This document shows positions 46,925 through 55,689 of a stretch of DNA of 64,000 nucleotides, in pieces. This DNA comes from Inquilinus ginsengisoli_B. Its GTDB lineage: Bacteria > Pseudomonadota > Alphaproteobacteria > DSM-16000 > Inquilinaceae. Position 1 is the first letter of the stretch, and the number at the start of each line of letters is the position of its first letter. The translations under genes were made by a program, and so were the position numbers. Location of the stretch: the NCBI RefSeq assembly GCF_050434925.1, contig NZ_JBNDJK010000001.1, positions 7,502,001 to 7,566,000 on the forward strand, in the 5' to 3' direction. Under the pieces are notes generated by a model that was given only the letters and a program-made list of their open reading frames with translations, made no database searches and was not told the origin of the DNA.

Positions 46925-47908
46925 ATGCAGCTCGGGGTGATCGGACTCGGCCGCATGGGCGGCAACATCGCCCGGCGACTGATGCGCGCCGGCCATGAAT
47001 GCGTCGTCTATGACCGCAGCGCCGAAGCGATCAAGGCGCTGGTCGAAGACGGCGCCAAGCCGGCGGCGGATCTCGCCGGCTTGGTGGCCGGGCTGACGGC
47101 GCCGCGCGCGGTCTGGGTGATGCTGCCGGCCGGGGCGCCGACCGAGGACACGGTGACGGCGCTGGCCGGCCTGCTGAGCCCCGGCGACATCATCATCGAC
47201 GGCGGCAACAGCTTCTACAAGGACGACATCCGCCGGGCCGCGGCCTTGGAGCCGAAGGATCTGCACTATGTCGATGTCGGCACATCCGGCGGCGTCTGGG
47301 GGCTGGAGCGCGGCTACTGCATGATGATCGGCGGCACCAAGGCCGCGGTCGACCACCTGGACCCGATCTTCGAGGTGCTGGCGCCGGGCGTGGGCACGGT
47401 CGAGCGCACGCCGGGCCGCGAGGGCCGCGACCAGCGGGCCGAGAAGGGCTACATCCATGCCGGGCCGGCCGGCGCCGGGCACTTCGTCAAGATGGTGCAC
47501 AACGGCATCGAATACGGGTTGATGCAGGCCTATGCCGAGGGCTTCGACATCCTCAAAAATAAGGATTCGACCGAGCTGCCCGCGGCCGAGCGCTACAGCC
47601 TGAACCTGGCCGACATCGCCGAGGTGTGGCGCCGCGGCAGCGTCGTCTCGTCCTGGCTGCTCGACCTCAGCGCCATCGCCCTGGCCGAGAACGAGTCGCT
47701 GTCGAACTACACCGGGTCGGTCGCCGATTCCGGCGAAGGCCGCTGGACCATCATGGCGGCGCTGGAGGAGGCGGTGCCGGCCGACGTGCTGTCGACCGCG
47801 CTCTATGTCCGCTTCCGCTCGCGCCAGGAGCATACCTTCGGCGAGAAGCTGCTGTCGGCGATGCGCAACAAGTTCGGCGGCCATGTCGAACGGGCGGCGG
47901 GCGGCTGA
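46925..47908 (+). CDS. gnd: 6-phosphogluconate dehydrogenase (decarboxylating), short GntZ-type form
   Basis: A 327-residue enzyme that oxidatively decarboxylates 6-phosphogluconate to ribulose-5-phosphate. The Rossmann loop is LGVIGLGRMGGNIARRLMRAGH, IIIDGGNSFYKDD the domain joint, VDVGTSGGVWGLERGYCMMIGG the substrate site, and GAGHFVKMVHNGIEYGLMQAYAEG carries the catalytic Lys. The length is that of the shorter bacterial (often NAD-linked) class. Divergent from glucoamylase, with 141 bases between, and 2 bases before zwf. Confidence 0.93.
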   Translation: MQLGVIGLGRMGGNIARRLMRAGHECVVYDRSAEAIKALVEDGAKPAADLAGLVAGLTAPRAVWVMLPAGAPTEDTVTALAGLLSPGDIIIDGGNSFYKDDIRRAAALEPKDLHYVDVGTSGGVWGLERGYCMMIGGTKAAVDHLDPIFEVLAPGVGTVERTPGREGRDQRAEKGYIHAGPAGAGHFVKMVHNGIEYGLMQAYAEGFDILKNKDSTELPAAERYSLNLADIAEVWRRGSVVSSWLLDLSAIALAENESLSNYTGSVADSGEGRWTIMAALEEAVPADVLSTALYVRFRSRQEHTFGEKLLSAMRNKFGGHVERAAGG

Positions 47909-47910
47909 CC

Positions 47911-49440
47911 ATGGCCGCGATGATCTCGCCCTCCCCCGCCAAGCCGGCCGGCACCCCGGCGGCGCCGCCCTGCACCTTCGTCATCTTCGGCGCCTCGGGG
48001 GATCTCACCGGGCGCCTGCTGACCCCCGCCTTGTACCATCTGGAACGCGAGGGGCTGCTGGATTCGGGCTTCGAGATCCTCGGCGTCGACCGAGTCGAGA
48101 ACACCGACGAGGGCTTCCGCAAGACCTTGGGCGAGGCCCTGCACACGATCGGCATCGAAGGAGCCATCGACGAGGCTGCCTGGGGCCGGCTGGCCGCGGG
48201 CGTCCACTATCTGACCGGCGACTTCGCCGATCCCGGCACCTTCCAGAAGCTGGCGGAGCATCTGGCCCAACGAGAGAAAGCCACCGGCAAATCCAACGCC
48301 GTGTTCTACCTGGCGGTGGCGCCGCGCTTCTTCGCCCCGATCGCCACTGCCCTGTCCACCGCCGGCCTGCTGGACGAGAGCGACACCGGCTTCCGCCGGG
48401 TGGTGGTGGAGAAGCCGTTCGGCACCGACCTAGCCTCGGCGAAGGACCTGAACGCCAAGCTGCTGGCCGTCGCCACCGAGAGGCAGATCTACCGGATCGA
48501 TCACTATCTCGGGAAGGAGACGGTCCAGAACATCATGGCCTTCCGGTTCGGCAACGGCATCTTCGAGCCGATCTGGAACCGCGACCATATCGAGTGCGTG
48601 CAGATCACCGCGGCCGAGACGGTGGGGGTGGAGCGGCGCGGCCGCTTCTACGACGGCACCGGGGCGCTGCGCGACATGGTGCCGAACCACCTGTTCCAGC
48701 TGCTGTCCATGGTGGCGATGGAAGCACCGAACTCCTTCGACGCCGACGCGGTGCGCACCGAGAAGGCCAAGGTGGTCGAGGCGCTGCGCGACCTGTCGCC
48801 CGAGGACGCTGCCAAGGTGGTGGTGCGCGGCCAGTACGATGCCGGCACGGTGCTGGGCAAGCCGCGCGCGGCCTACCGGCAGGAGCCGGATGTGGCGCCG
48901 GACAGCCGCACCGAGACCTTCGTCGCGATGAAGCTGGCGATCGACAACTGGCGTTGGTCCGGCGTGCCGTTTTACCTGCGCACCGGCAAGTCGCTGGCGG
49001 TGCGGCGGACCGAGATCGCGATCCAGTTCAAGAAGGCGCCGGCGGTGCTGTTCCGCGACGCGGTCAACGCCCCGACCCCGAATCTGCTGGTGATCAGCAT
49101 CCAGCCGGACGAGGGCATCTCGCTGCGCTTCGCCGCCAAGGTGCCGGGGCGCGAGATGCGGCTGGGCCAGGTCGAGATGGATTTCCGCTATGCCGAACAC
49201 TTCAAGGCGGAGCCGCAGACCGGGTACGAGACGCTGATCTATGACTGCCTGACCGGCGACCCGACCCTGTTCCAGCGCGCCGACAACATCGAGGCCGGCT
49301 GGTTCGAGGTGCAGGCGATCCAGAAGCTCTGGGCCGGGCTGACCGGGCCGCCGGACCTGTACCCGGCCGGCAGCGACGGTCCGGCCTGTGCCGACGAACT
49401 GCTGGCGCGCGACGGGTTCCAATGGCTACCGCTCAGGTGA
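47911..49440 (+). CDS. zwf: Glucose-6-phosphate dehydrogenase
   Basis: A 509-residue enzyme, usual length. It oxidises glucose-6-phosphate to 6-phosphogluconolactone with NAD(P). CTFVIFGASGDLTGRLLTPALYHL is the nucleotide loop, RIDHYLGKETVQNIMAFRFGN carries the catalytic His and Lys, and EPIWNRDHIECVQIT is diagnostic. The start MAAMISPSPAK at 47911 is 2 bases after the gnd stop. The HAD gene overlaps its end by 19 bases. No 6-phosphogluconolactonase gene is seen in this cluster. Confidence 0.95.
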   Translation: MAAMISPSPAKPAGTPAAPPCTFVIFGASGDLTGRLLTPALYHLEREGLLDSGFEILGVDRVENTDEGFRKTLGEALHTIGIEGAIDEAAWGRLAAGVHYLTGDFADPGTFQKLAEHLAQREKATGKSNAVFYLAVAPRFFAPIATALSTAGLLDESDTGFRRVVVEKPFGTDLASAKDLNAKLLAVATERQIYRIDHYLGKETVQNIMAFRFGNGIFEPIWNRDHIECVQITAAETVGVERRGRFYDGTGALRDMVPNHLFQLLSMVAMEAPNSFDADAVRTEKAKVVEALRDLSPEDAAKVVVRGQYDAGTVLGKPRAAYRQEPDVAPDSRTETFVAMKLAIDNWRWSGVPFYLRTGKSLAVRRTEIAIQFKKAPAVLFRDAVNAPTPNLLVISIQPDEGISLRFAAKVPGREMRLGQVEMDFRYAEHFKAEPQTGYETLIYDCLTGDPTLFQRADNIEAGWFEVQAIQKLWAGLTGPPDLYPAGSDGPACADELLARDGFQWLPLR

Positions 49441-50267
49441 CCACTCCCGCCCGGCGCATCGCCCTGCTGATCTCCGATGTCGACGGCACGCTGGCCGACC
49501 CGGACAAGGTGGTGACCCCGGCGTCGGTGGCGGCGGTGCGGCGGCTGGGCGAGGCCGGCATCGGCTTCTCGATTGTCTCCAGCCGGCCGCCGCGCGGCCT
49601 GGCGGGGCTGATCCGGCAGCTGGGCCTGGCCCTGCCGCTGGGCGGCTTCAACGGCGGCACCATCTTCCGGCCGGACATGAGCGTGGTGTCGGAGTTGACG
49701 GTGCCGGAGCCGGCGGCGCGGACCGCGCTGGCGACGCTGCGCCGCTTCGGCGCCGATCCCTGGGTGTTCGCCGACGGCCAGTGGATCGCAACCGATCCGG
49801 ACGGGGAGTATGTGCCGCTGGAGCGGCGCACGGTGGGGTTCGAGCCGACCATCGTCGCCGATCTCGACCCCTATCTGGCGCGCGCCGGCAAGATCGTCGG
49901 CGCCTCCGCCGACTTCGAGGGGCTGGCGCGCTGCGAGGCGGAGCTGCGCGGCCTGCTCGCCGGCAGCGCCATCGCCGCCCGGTCGCAGCGCTACTACCTC
50001 GACATCAACCACCCCGAGGCCGACAAGGGCCACGCGGTCGGCCGCATCGCCGCAGCGGCGGGGGTGGATCCGGCGGAGGTGGCGGTGATCGGCGACGCCG
50101 CCAACGACGTGCCGATGTTCAGGGCTGCGGGGCTGTCGATCGCCATGGGCAACGCCATCGACGAGGTCAAGGCGCTGGCGCATTTCACCACTGCCGGCAA
50201 CGACGCCGAGGGCTTCGCGCAGGCGGTGAACCGGTTCCTGCTGCCTCGGGGGCCGCGGAGGGGCTGA
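49422..50267 (+). CDS. HAD-superfamily Cof-type phosphatase
   Basis: A 281-residue type IIB HAD hydrolase. The nucleophile is D19 in LISDVDGTLADPDK, motif II is FSIVSSRPPRG, and the metal motif is VAVIGDAANDVPMFRAAGLSIAMGNA. A C2 cap with DINHPEADKG gives the conserved Lys. It probably dephosphorylates a sugar phosphate. Its start lies inside zwf by 19 bases, so translation is coupled and a role in the pentose-phosphate cluster is likely; the exact substrate is unknown. Confidence 0.88.
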   Translation: MATAQVTTPARRIALLISDVDGTLADPDKVVTPASVAAVRRLGEAGIGFSIVSSRPPRGLAGLIRQLGLALPLGGFNGGTIFRPDMSVVSELTVPEPAARTALATLRRFGADPWVFADGQWIATDPDGEYVPLERRTVGFEPTIVADLDPYLARAGKIVGASADFEGLARCEAELRGLLAGSAIAARSQRYYLDINHPEADKGHAVGRIAAAAGVDPAEVAVIGDAANDVPMFRAAGLSIAMGNAIDEVKALAHFTTAGNDAEGFAQAVNRFLLPRGPRRG

Positions 50268-50292
50268 CGTTGGTAAACCTCGGGAGGCGGAC

Positions 50293-50544
50293 GTGTTGCG
50301 GGTCTATTGTGACTTCAACGACGGCACAGAGGATGGTCGTTACTGGATCCTTTGGTATGATGGCAAACGGCTTGAGGAACAAGCCGCCCAGCTCGGCTTA
50401 AAGGAAGGCGAACGCGTTCTTCTTTACCAAGACGAAGGCGATTTTGAGGTCGAGGCCACTTTACTGTTCAAGCAAACACATGAGTATTTTCTTGGTAAGA
50501 AGCTGTGCGCCCTTGTCGATGACAGCACTTTTCGCAGGCTTTGA
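50293..50544 (+). CDS. Small hypothetical protein
   Basis: An 83-residue protein from GTG 50293 with GGGAGGCG upstream. MLRVYCDFNDGTEDGRYW and a charged centre with EGDFEVEATLLF and CALVDD suggest a small beta-rich soluble domain that I do not recognise. Base composition is clearly lower in GC and codons less biased than in the neighbouring HAD and zwf genes, so it may have been acquired. It is followed by a palindromic repeat. Confidence 0.7.
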   Translation: MLRVYCDFNDGTEDGRYWILWYDGKRLEEQAAQLGLKEGERVLLYQDEGDFEVEATLLFKQTHEYFLGKKLCALVDDSTFRRL

Positions 50545-50567
50545 TATCTGCAACCCGAAACAGTGAC

Positions 50568-50651
50568 CGTCATGGCGAGCCCCAAAGGGGCGTGGCCATC
50601 CCAGCGGCTCGATCTCTGGATGGCCACGGCGCTGCGCGCCTCGCCATGACG
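50568..50651. repeat. Palindromic intergenic element, family A copy 1
   Basis: Outer arms CGTCATGGCGAG (50568-50579) and CTCGCCATGACG (50640-50651), inner arms GTGGCCATCC (50592-50601) and GGATGGCCAC (50618-50627), with a CCAG/CTGG tip. It lies between convergent genes (+ ending 50544, - ending 50663). The same design is at 62512-62605, so it is a repeated REP/BIME-like element; it may serve as two-way terminator. Confidence 0.8.
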
Positions 50652-50662
50652 ATGAAGAGGCG

Positions 50663-52051
50663 TCAGAACTTCGGCCTGCCGGCCTCGCCCAGGTCCCAGA
50701 ACAACCCCGTCATCATCTGCAGCCCTTCGCGGGCGAGCGGGGCCAGCAGGTGCTCGTCCGGGCCGTGCTGGCGGCAGCCGCCATAGGAGTGCGGCACCCA
50801 GACCGTGGCCAGGCCGAGCGTGCCGGCGAAGACCTCGTTCGGCAGCGACCCGCCGACGTTGGGCAGCACCATCGGCACAGCGCCGGTGGTGGCGGCGATC
50901 GACGCGGCGGCCCAGCGCGCCCAGGGGTCGTCGGGGTCGAGCCGCGTCGCCAGCATCGGCGTGCCGGATTCGCTGACCTCGATGCCGTGGAAGCCCTGCG
51001 CCTCAAGGTGGGCGCTGACCGTGCCGGGCAGGTCCGAGACGTCGGTGCCGACGACGAAGCGCAGCTGGCAATGCACCCGGGCCGAGGGCGGAATCGCGTT
51101 CTGCGGCGCGTCCGGCGTGCCGGCGGTGAAGGCCAGCACCTCCAGCGCGTTCCAGCCGAACACCCGCTCGGCCGGGCTCAGTCCCGGCTCGCCCCAGCTC
51201 TCGGCCAAAGGTGAGCCCTCGGGGTCGCGGGCGATGGCGACATCGGCCAAAGCGCGGCGCACCGACTCCGGCGCCGGCGGCGGCCGCAGCCCGGGCACGC
51301 GAATGGCGCCACGGGCATCGACCAGCGCGGCGACGACATTGGCCAGGATGGTGGCCGGGTTGGGCAGCAGCCCGCCCCAGTTGCCGGAATGGTGACTGCC
51401 CTCGCGCAGGGTCAGGCGCAGGTCGAAATTGATCACGCCGCGGGTGCCGAGCGCGATCATCGGCCGGCCGACATCCAGCCGCGGCCCGTCCGAGGCGATC
51501 AGCACGTCGGCGGTCAGCAGGTCACGGTTGGCGGCGCAGATCTCGTCCAGGCCGGGCGAGCCGATCTCCTCGCTGGTCTCGACCAGGACGGCCATGTTGA
51601 AGCCGAGCCGGCCGCCGCGGGCCTGCAGCACCTGCTCGATCGCGGCGATGTTGATCGAATGCTGGCCCTTGTTGTCGGCGGTGCCGCGGCCGTACCAGCG
51701 GTCGCCCTCGACCGTGATCCGCCAGGGATCGAGCCCGGCCCGCCAGCGCTCCGGCGCGCCCAGCACCACGTCGCCATGGCCGTAGCACAGCACGCCGGGC
51801 AGGCCGTCGCCCTCCTGCCGCCGGGCGATCAGCGCCGGGGCGTCGGGCGCGGCCGGGTTGGGCACCAGATGCAGGTCGAAGCCGAGCCGGGCCAGGCTGG
51901 GCCCGATCTCGCGCTGGAGGTAATCGAGCAACGGCGCGCGATCCGCCGCCTGGCTTTCGGTGCGGATGCCGATGCGGCGGTCGAGATCGGCCCTGAAGCC
52001 GCCCTCGTCAAAATAGCGCACCGCCCCGGCAATCGCCGCGTCCCGTGTCAT
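50663..52051 (-). CDS. M20-family metallopeptidase (ArgE/DapE-type amidohydrolase)
   Basis: A 462-residue M20 hydrolase. Metal motifs are VLCYGHGDVV (about 90), WYGRGTADNKGQHSINIAAIEQ (about 120, with Asp and His ligands) and ETSEEIGSPGLDE (about 160, catalytic Glu and metal Glu), followed by SHHSGNWGGLLPN and a lid domain. Members deacylate N-acyl amino acids or cut dipeptides. The substrate is open. The start ATG 52051 is kept. Convergent with the small gene at 50293; a palindromic element separates it from the molybdoenzyme. Confidence 0.9.
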   Translation of the reverse strand: MTRDAAIAGAVRYFDEGGFRADLDRRIGIRTESQAADRAPLLDYLQREIGPSLARLGFDLHLVPNPAAPDAPALIARRQEGDGLPGVLCYGHGDVVLGAPERWRAGLDPWRITVEGDRWYGRGTADNKGQHSINIAAIEQVLQARGGRLGFNMAVLVETSEEIGSPGLDEICAANRDLLTADVLIASDGPRLDVGRPMIALGTRGVINFDLRLTLREGSHHSGNWGGLLPNPATILANVVAALVDARGAIRVPGLRPPPAPESVRRALADVAIARDPEGSPLAESWGEPGLSPAERVFGWNALEVLAFTAGTPDAPQNAIPPSARVHCQLRFVVGTDVSDLPGTVSAHLEAQGFHGIEVSESGTPMLATRLDPDDPWARWAAASIAATTGAVPMVLPNVGGSLPNEVFAGTLGLATVWVPHSYGGCRQHGPDEHLLAPLAREGLQMMTGLFWDLGEAGRPKF

Positions 52052-52087
52052 GCCTGCCTCCGCAAATGCATAGGCTATTGACTAAAC

Positions 52088-52165
52088 TGTCATGCCCGGG
52101 CTTGACCCGGGCATCCAGAAGGTCTCGACATCCTCTGGATTGCCGGGTCAAGCCCGGCAATGACA
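52088..52165. repeat. Palindromic intergenic element with mirror hairpins, family B
   Basis: Outer ends TGTCAT and ATGACA; the left half has the hairpin TGCCCGGG-cttga-CCCGGGCA and the right half TTGCCGGG-tcaag-CCCGGCAA, joined by ATCCAGA/CTCTGGAT. The halves are mutual inverted copies with few differences. This form is widespread in intergenic regions of Alphaproteobacteria as I recall. It lies between the M20 start and the molybdoenzyme stop. Confidence 0.8.
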
Positions 52166-52191
52166 AAGAAGGAGGCGGGCCTTCGAGCCCG

Positions 52192-54519
52192 CTACTCCGC
52201 CGCCTCGGCCCTCGGGTCGAGGATCACCGGCGGGTCGAAGGCTGTGACGCGGGGGGCCGGACCTTCGAGCCTGGCGATCTCGACCAGGCAGGTGTGGGCG
52301 CTGGGGCCCTGCCCCAGCCGCGAGGTGCCGTGGTCGCGGGTCAGGACGTTCGGGTTGCCGTGCTTGCACAGCGCCCCAACCTCGCCCGGCACCTCCGGGT
52401 CGTACCAGGCGCCGGTGGCGAGCTGGATCACGCCCGGCATCACCCGGTCGGTGACCAGCGCCCCGGCCAGGCAGGCGCCGCGGTCGTTGAACAGCCGCAC
52501 CACGTCGCCGTCCTGGATGCCGCGGGCGGCGGCGTCGGCCGGGTGGATCCACACCGGCTCGCGGTCGGCCACCTTCTCGCTGCGGCTGGTGACGCCGGCG
52601 TCGAGCTGGCTGTGCAGCCGGGTCTTCGGCTGGTTCGAGATCAGGTGCAGCGGGAAGCGCTCGGTCTCCGGCGCGCCGAGCCATTCCGCCGGCTCGAACC
52701 AGGTCGGGTGGCCCGGGCAATCGTCATAGCCGAAGCCGGCGATGCGGTCGGAGAAGACCTCGATCCGGCCGCTCGGCGTCGGCAGCTTGTTGGCCACCGG
52801 GTCGGCGCGGAAGGCCTCGAGCAGGATCTTCGGCTTGGCCGACAGCGGCAGCTCGACATGGCCGATCTCCCAGAACTCCTGGAAGCCCGGCAGCTCGATC
52901 CCCGCCTCGGCGGCGGTGCGGCGGTCGCCCTCGTAGAAGGACTGGACCCAGCCCATCTCGTCGCGGCCTTCGGTGAAGGCCTCGCGGGCGCCGGCCCGGT
53001 CCGACAGCTCGGTCAGGATGTCGAAATCGCTGCGCGACTGGCCGACCGGCGGGATCGCCTGCGGCATCGCCAGGATGTAGGGGTCGCGCGCGGCGCCGCC
53101 GATGTCGTTGCGCTCGAAGCTGGTGGTGGCCGGCAGCACGATGTCGGCGCGGCGGGCGACCGGGGTCCACCACGGCTCCTGCACGATCACCGTCTCCGGC
53201 TTGGCCCAGGCTCGCAGCAGGCGGTTGAGGTCCTGGTGGTGGTGGAACGGGTTGCCGCCGGCCCAGTAGACCAGCCGGGTGTCCGGATAGGTGATCTTGT
53301 GGCCGTTGTAGTCGTCGGTCTCCCCCGGCCGCAGCAGCAGGTCGGAGATGCGGGCGACCGGGATGTAGCGGCCGGTCGGGTTCGGGCCCGGGATGATGCG
53401 GGCGCGGCTGCGGCCGTCGCTGGCCGAGCCGACATTGGCCTCGGCGCCGTAGCCGTAGCCGATGCCGCCGCCGGGCAGGCCGATCTGGCCCAGCATCGCC
53501 GCCAGCACCGTGCCCATCCAGTAGGGCTGCTCGCCATGGTCGCCGCGCTGCAGCGACCAGCTGAGGCTGATCATGGTGCGCTGCGACGCCATGCGCCGCG
53601 CCAGGCCGCGGATGGTGTCGGCGGACAGGCCGGAGATCGCGGCCGCCCAGTCGGCGTCCTTCGGGGTGCCGTCGGACTGGCCCATGAGATAGGGCAGGAA
53701 GCGGTCGAAGCCGGTGGTGCAGCGGTCGACGAAACCGCGGTCGTACAGCCCTTCGGCCACCAGCGTGTGGGCCAGGCCGAGCATGATCGCGGTGTCGGTG
53801 TTCGGCCGCGGCGCCAGCCATTCGGCTCCGGCCTCTTCCGCCATGTCGTCGCGCACCGGGCCGATATAGACGAACTGCACCCCGGCCTCGCGGCTGCGGC
53901 GGTTCCAGTCGCGCTGCTGGTGCTTGCCGGTGCCGCCCGAGGCGATCTGGCTGTTGCGCGGCGGCATGCCGCCGAAGGCCACGACCAGGCGGCCGTCGCC
54001 GGCGATGCTGCGCCAGTCGGTGGTCTCGACCAGCACCCGGTTGAAGTCGCCGATGATGTGCGGCATCAGCGGCAGGGCGGCGCCGAAGCTGTAGTTGTTG
54101 ACCGAGGCGGTGTAGCCGCCGGTGAAGCCCAGCATGCGGCGCAGCAGGGTCGGGGCGTTGTGCAGCCGGCCGGCGCTGCCCCAGCCGTAGCTGCCGCCAT
54201 AGATGGATTCGGCGCCATGCTCGGTCCGCACCCGCTCCAGCTCGCCCGCCACCAGGGCCAGCGCCGTCTCCCACGACACCGGCACGAAGGCGTCGGCGCC
54301 GCGGCGGCTGCCGTCGCTGCGGTGCCGGTCGGCCAGCCAGCCGGCCCGGACCATCGGCTGCGGGATGCGGAGGTTGCTGTGCACCATGCCGGGCAGCGAA
54401 TTGATGATCGGCGACGGGTCGATGTCGCTGGCATAGGGTTGAATGCCGACCATCTTGTCGCCTTCGACGACGGCCATGACGGCGCCGTAGTGGCTGGAGG
54501 ACGGGCTCAGACGGGGCAC
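52192..54519 (-). CDS. Cytoplasmic molybdopterin oxidoreductase (biotin/TMAO/S-oxide reductase, BisC-like)
   Basis: A 775-residue bis-MGD enzyme. The start GTG 54519 follows CGGGAGAAG; HYGAVMAVVEGDKMVGIQPY opens the fold. There is no Tat signal and no N-terminal [4Fe-4S] cysteine motif, as in BisC and MtsZ-type enzymes. The Mo ligand Ser is in YGGSYGWGSAGRLHNA, then NPFHHHQDLNRLLRAW and LHSQLDAGV. It likely reduces S- or N-oxides in the cytoplasm; the true substrate is unknown. No cytochrome partner is adjacent. Confidence 0.9.
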   Translation of the reverse strand: MPRLSPSSSHYGAVMAVVEGDKMVGIQPYASDIDPSPIINSLPGMVHSNLRIPQPMVRAGWLADRHRSDGSRRGADAFVPVSWETALALVAGELERVRTEHGAESIYGGSYGWGSAGRLHNAPTLLRRMLGFTGGYTASVNNYSFGAALPLMPHIIGDFNRVLVETTDWRSIAGDGRLVVAFGGMPPRNSQIASGGTGKHQQRDWNRRSREAGVQFVYIGPVRDDMAEEAGAEWLAPRPNTDTAIMLGLAHTLVAEGLYDRGFVDRCTTGFDRFLPYLMGQSDGTPKDADWAAAISGLSADTIRGLARRMASQRTMISLSWSLQRGDHGEQPYWMGTVLAAMLGQIGLPGGGIGYGYGAEANVGSASDGRSRARIIPGPNPTGRYIPVARISDLLLRPGETDDYNGHKITYPDTRLVYWAGGNPFHHHQDLNRLLRAWAKPETVIVQEPWWTPVARRADIVLPATTSFERNDIGGAARDPYILAMPQAIPPVGQSRSDFDILTELSDRAGAREAFTEGRDEMGWVQSFYEGDRRTAAEAGIELPGFQEFWEIGHVELPLSAKPKILLEAFRADPVANKLPTPSGRIEVFSDRIAGFGYDDCPGHPTWFEPAEWLGAPETERFPLHLISNQPKTRLHSQLDAGVTSRSEKVADREPVWIHPADAAARGIQDGDVVRLFNDRGACLAGALVTDRVMPGVIQLATGAWYDPEVPGEVGALCKHGNPNVLTRDHGTSRLGQGPSAHTCLVEIARLEGPAPRVTAFDPPVILDPRAEAAE

Positions 54520-54649
54520 GGCACTTCTCCCGGATCGGTCGCGGCAAGCAGCCCAGATGGTCGCAGGCGAAATTGCGGCGTCAACCGGATTTCCGTCATG
54601 GCCGCCAACACCTATGGTCTGCGAGGGTGGAAGGGAGCGCCGAATCGCC

Positions 54650-55531
54650 ATGACGGCGGAGACCAGGACGACGGAGCGGCGGTGGAAGCGCAGGGCGCGC
54701 CGCACGGGCATCGTGCTGTGGCGGGTCTGGGGCGAGATCGGCGAGGACCGGGTGTTCGCGCTGGCCGCCGGCGTCGCCTACTACACCCTGCTGGCGCTGT
54801 TCCCGGCGATCGGCGTGTTCGTCTCGCTGTACGGGCTGGTCGCCGACGTCTCGACGGTGCAGCGGAACATCGAGGACCTGGCCCTGATCCTGCCGGCCGG
54901 CAGCCTGGAGCTGATCGGCGGGCAGATGCAGCGCATCGCCAGCCAGCCGCCGAAGAGCCTGGGCCTGGCCTTCTTCGCCGGCCTCGCGATTTCCGTATGG
55001 AGCGCCAATGCCGGGGTCAAGGCGATGTTCGATGCGCTGAACGTGGCCTATGACGAGGAGGAGCGGCGCGGCTTCGTGCGGCTCAACATGGTGTCGCTGC
55101 TGTTCACGGTCTGCGCCATCGTCTTCGCCGCGCTGGCCCTGACGGTGGTGGTGGCGGTGCCGATCGTGCTGAACCTCGTCGGCCTCGGCTCGGTCGCCGG
55201 CACGCTGATCTGGCTGCTGCGCTGGCCGGCGCTGTACCTGGCGACGATCGCCGCCCTGACCCTGGTGTATCGCTACGGCCCCGGCGGCCGGCGCGAGCAC
55301 TGGCTGAACTGGGGCGGCATCATCGCCGCCACCATCTGGCTCGGCGGGTCGATGCTGTTCTCCTGGTACGTCGCCCGCTTCGCCAATTACGGCGCGACCT
55401 ATGGCTCGCTCGGCGCCGTGATCGGCTTCCTGACCTGGATCTGGCTGTCGACGGTGATCTTCCTGATCGGTGCCGAGCTGAATTCCGAGATCGAGCGCGA
55501 GCGGGATCGCAGAATCCGGCGCGACTCCTGA
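54650..55531 (+). CDS. YihY/BrkB-family inner-membrane protein
   Basis: A 293-residue membrane protein with about six to seven helices. FALAAGVAYYTLLALFPAIG (about 35-55) is the typical opening motif, with NAGVKAMFDALNVAYDEEERRG in the middle and NYGATYGSLGAVIGFLTWIWLS at the end. Formerly named RNase BN, it is now considered a putative transporter of unknown function. The start MTAETRTTER at 54650 is preferred; an upstream ATG at 54614 is possible. Divergent from the molybdoenzyme. Confidence 0.9.
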   Translation: MTAETRTTERRWKRRARRTGIVLWRVWGEIGEDRVFALAAGVAYYTLLALFPAIGVFVSLYGLVADVSTVQRNIEDLALILPAGSLELIGGQMQRIASQPPKSLGLAFFAGLAISVWSANAGVKAMFDALNVAYDEEERRGFVRLNMVSLLFTVCAIVFAALALTVVVAVPIVLNLVGLGSVAGTLIWLLRWPALYLATIAALTLVYRYGPGGRREHWLNWGGIIAATIWLGGSMLFSWYVARFANYGATYGSLGAVIGFLTWIWLSTVIFLIGAELNSEIERERDRRIRRDS

Positions 55532-55689
55532 GGGGCGCGTGTCAACCCAAGGAATGACTCGCCATCAGCGACACGCTGTGACTTGATTCTGGTGGGCGAA
55601 GCCCATTTGATTAAAACACCGAAGGTCGTGGCGTCCCGGAACCATGGGAGCAATGCGGCGGGGCGTGCAGAGAGGGAGAGCGAGGAGAG

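Noticed and set aside
43121..47908. A 1595-codon open frame on the plus strand across the glucokinase and glucoamylase genes
   Set aside because: It is mostly antisense to the GH15 and PpgK genes and consists of Arg/Gly/Ala-rich low-complexity protein without any domain; only its last 327 codons, which are the real gnd, are genuine. The FGRRALGRR-like repeats in it are the complement of the kinase tail.
52045..55053. A 1002-codon open frame antisense to the molybdoenzyme
   Set aside because: Arg/Gly/His-rich product typical of the opposite strand of GC-rich genes. The sense-strand gene has a full set of motifs.
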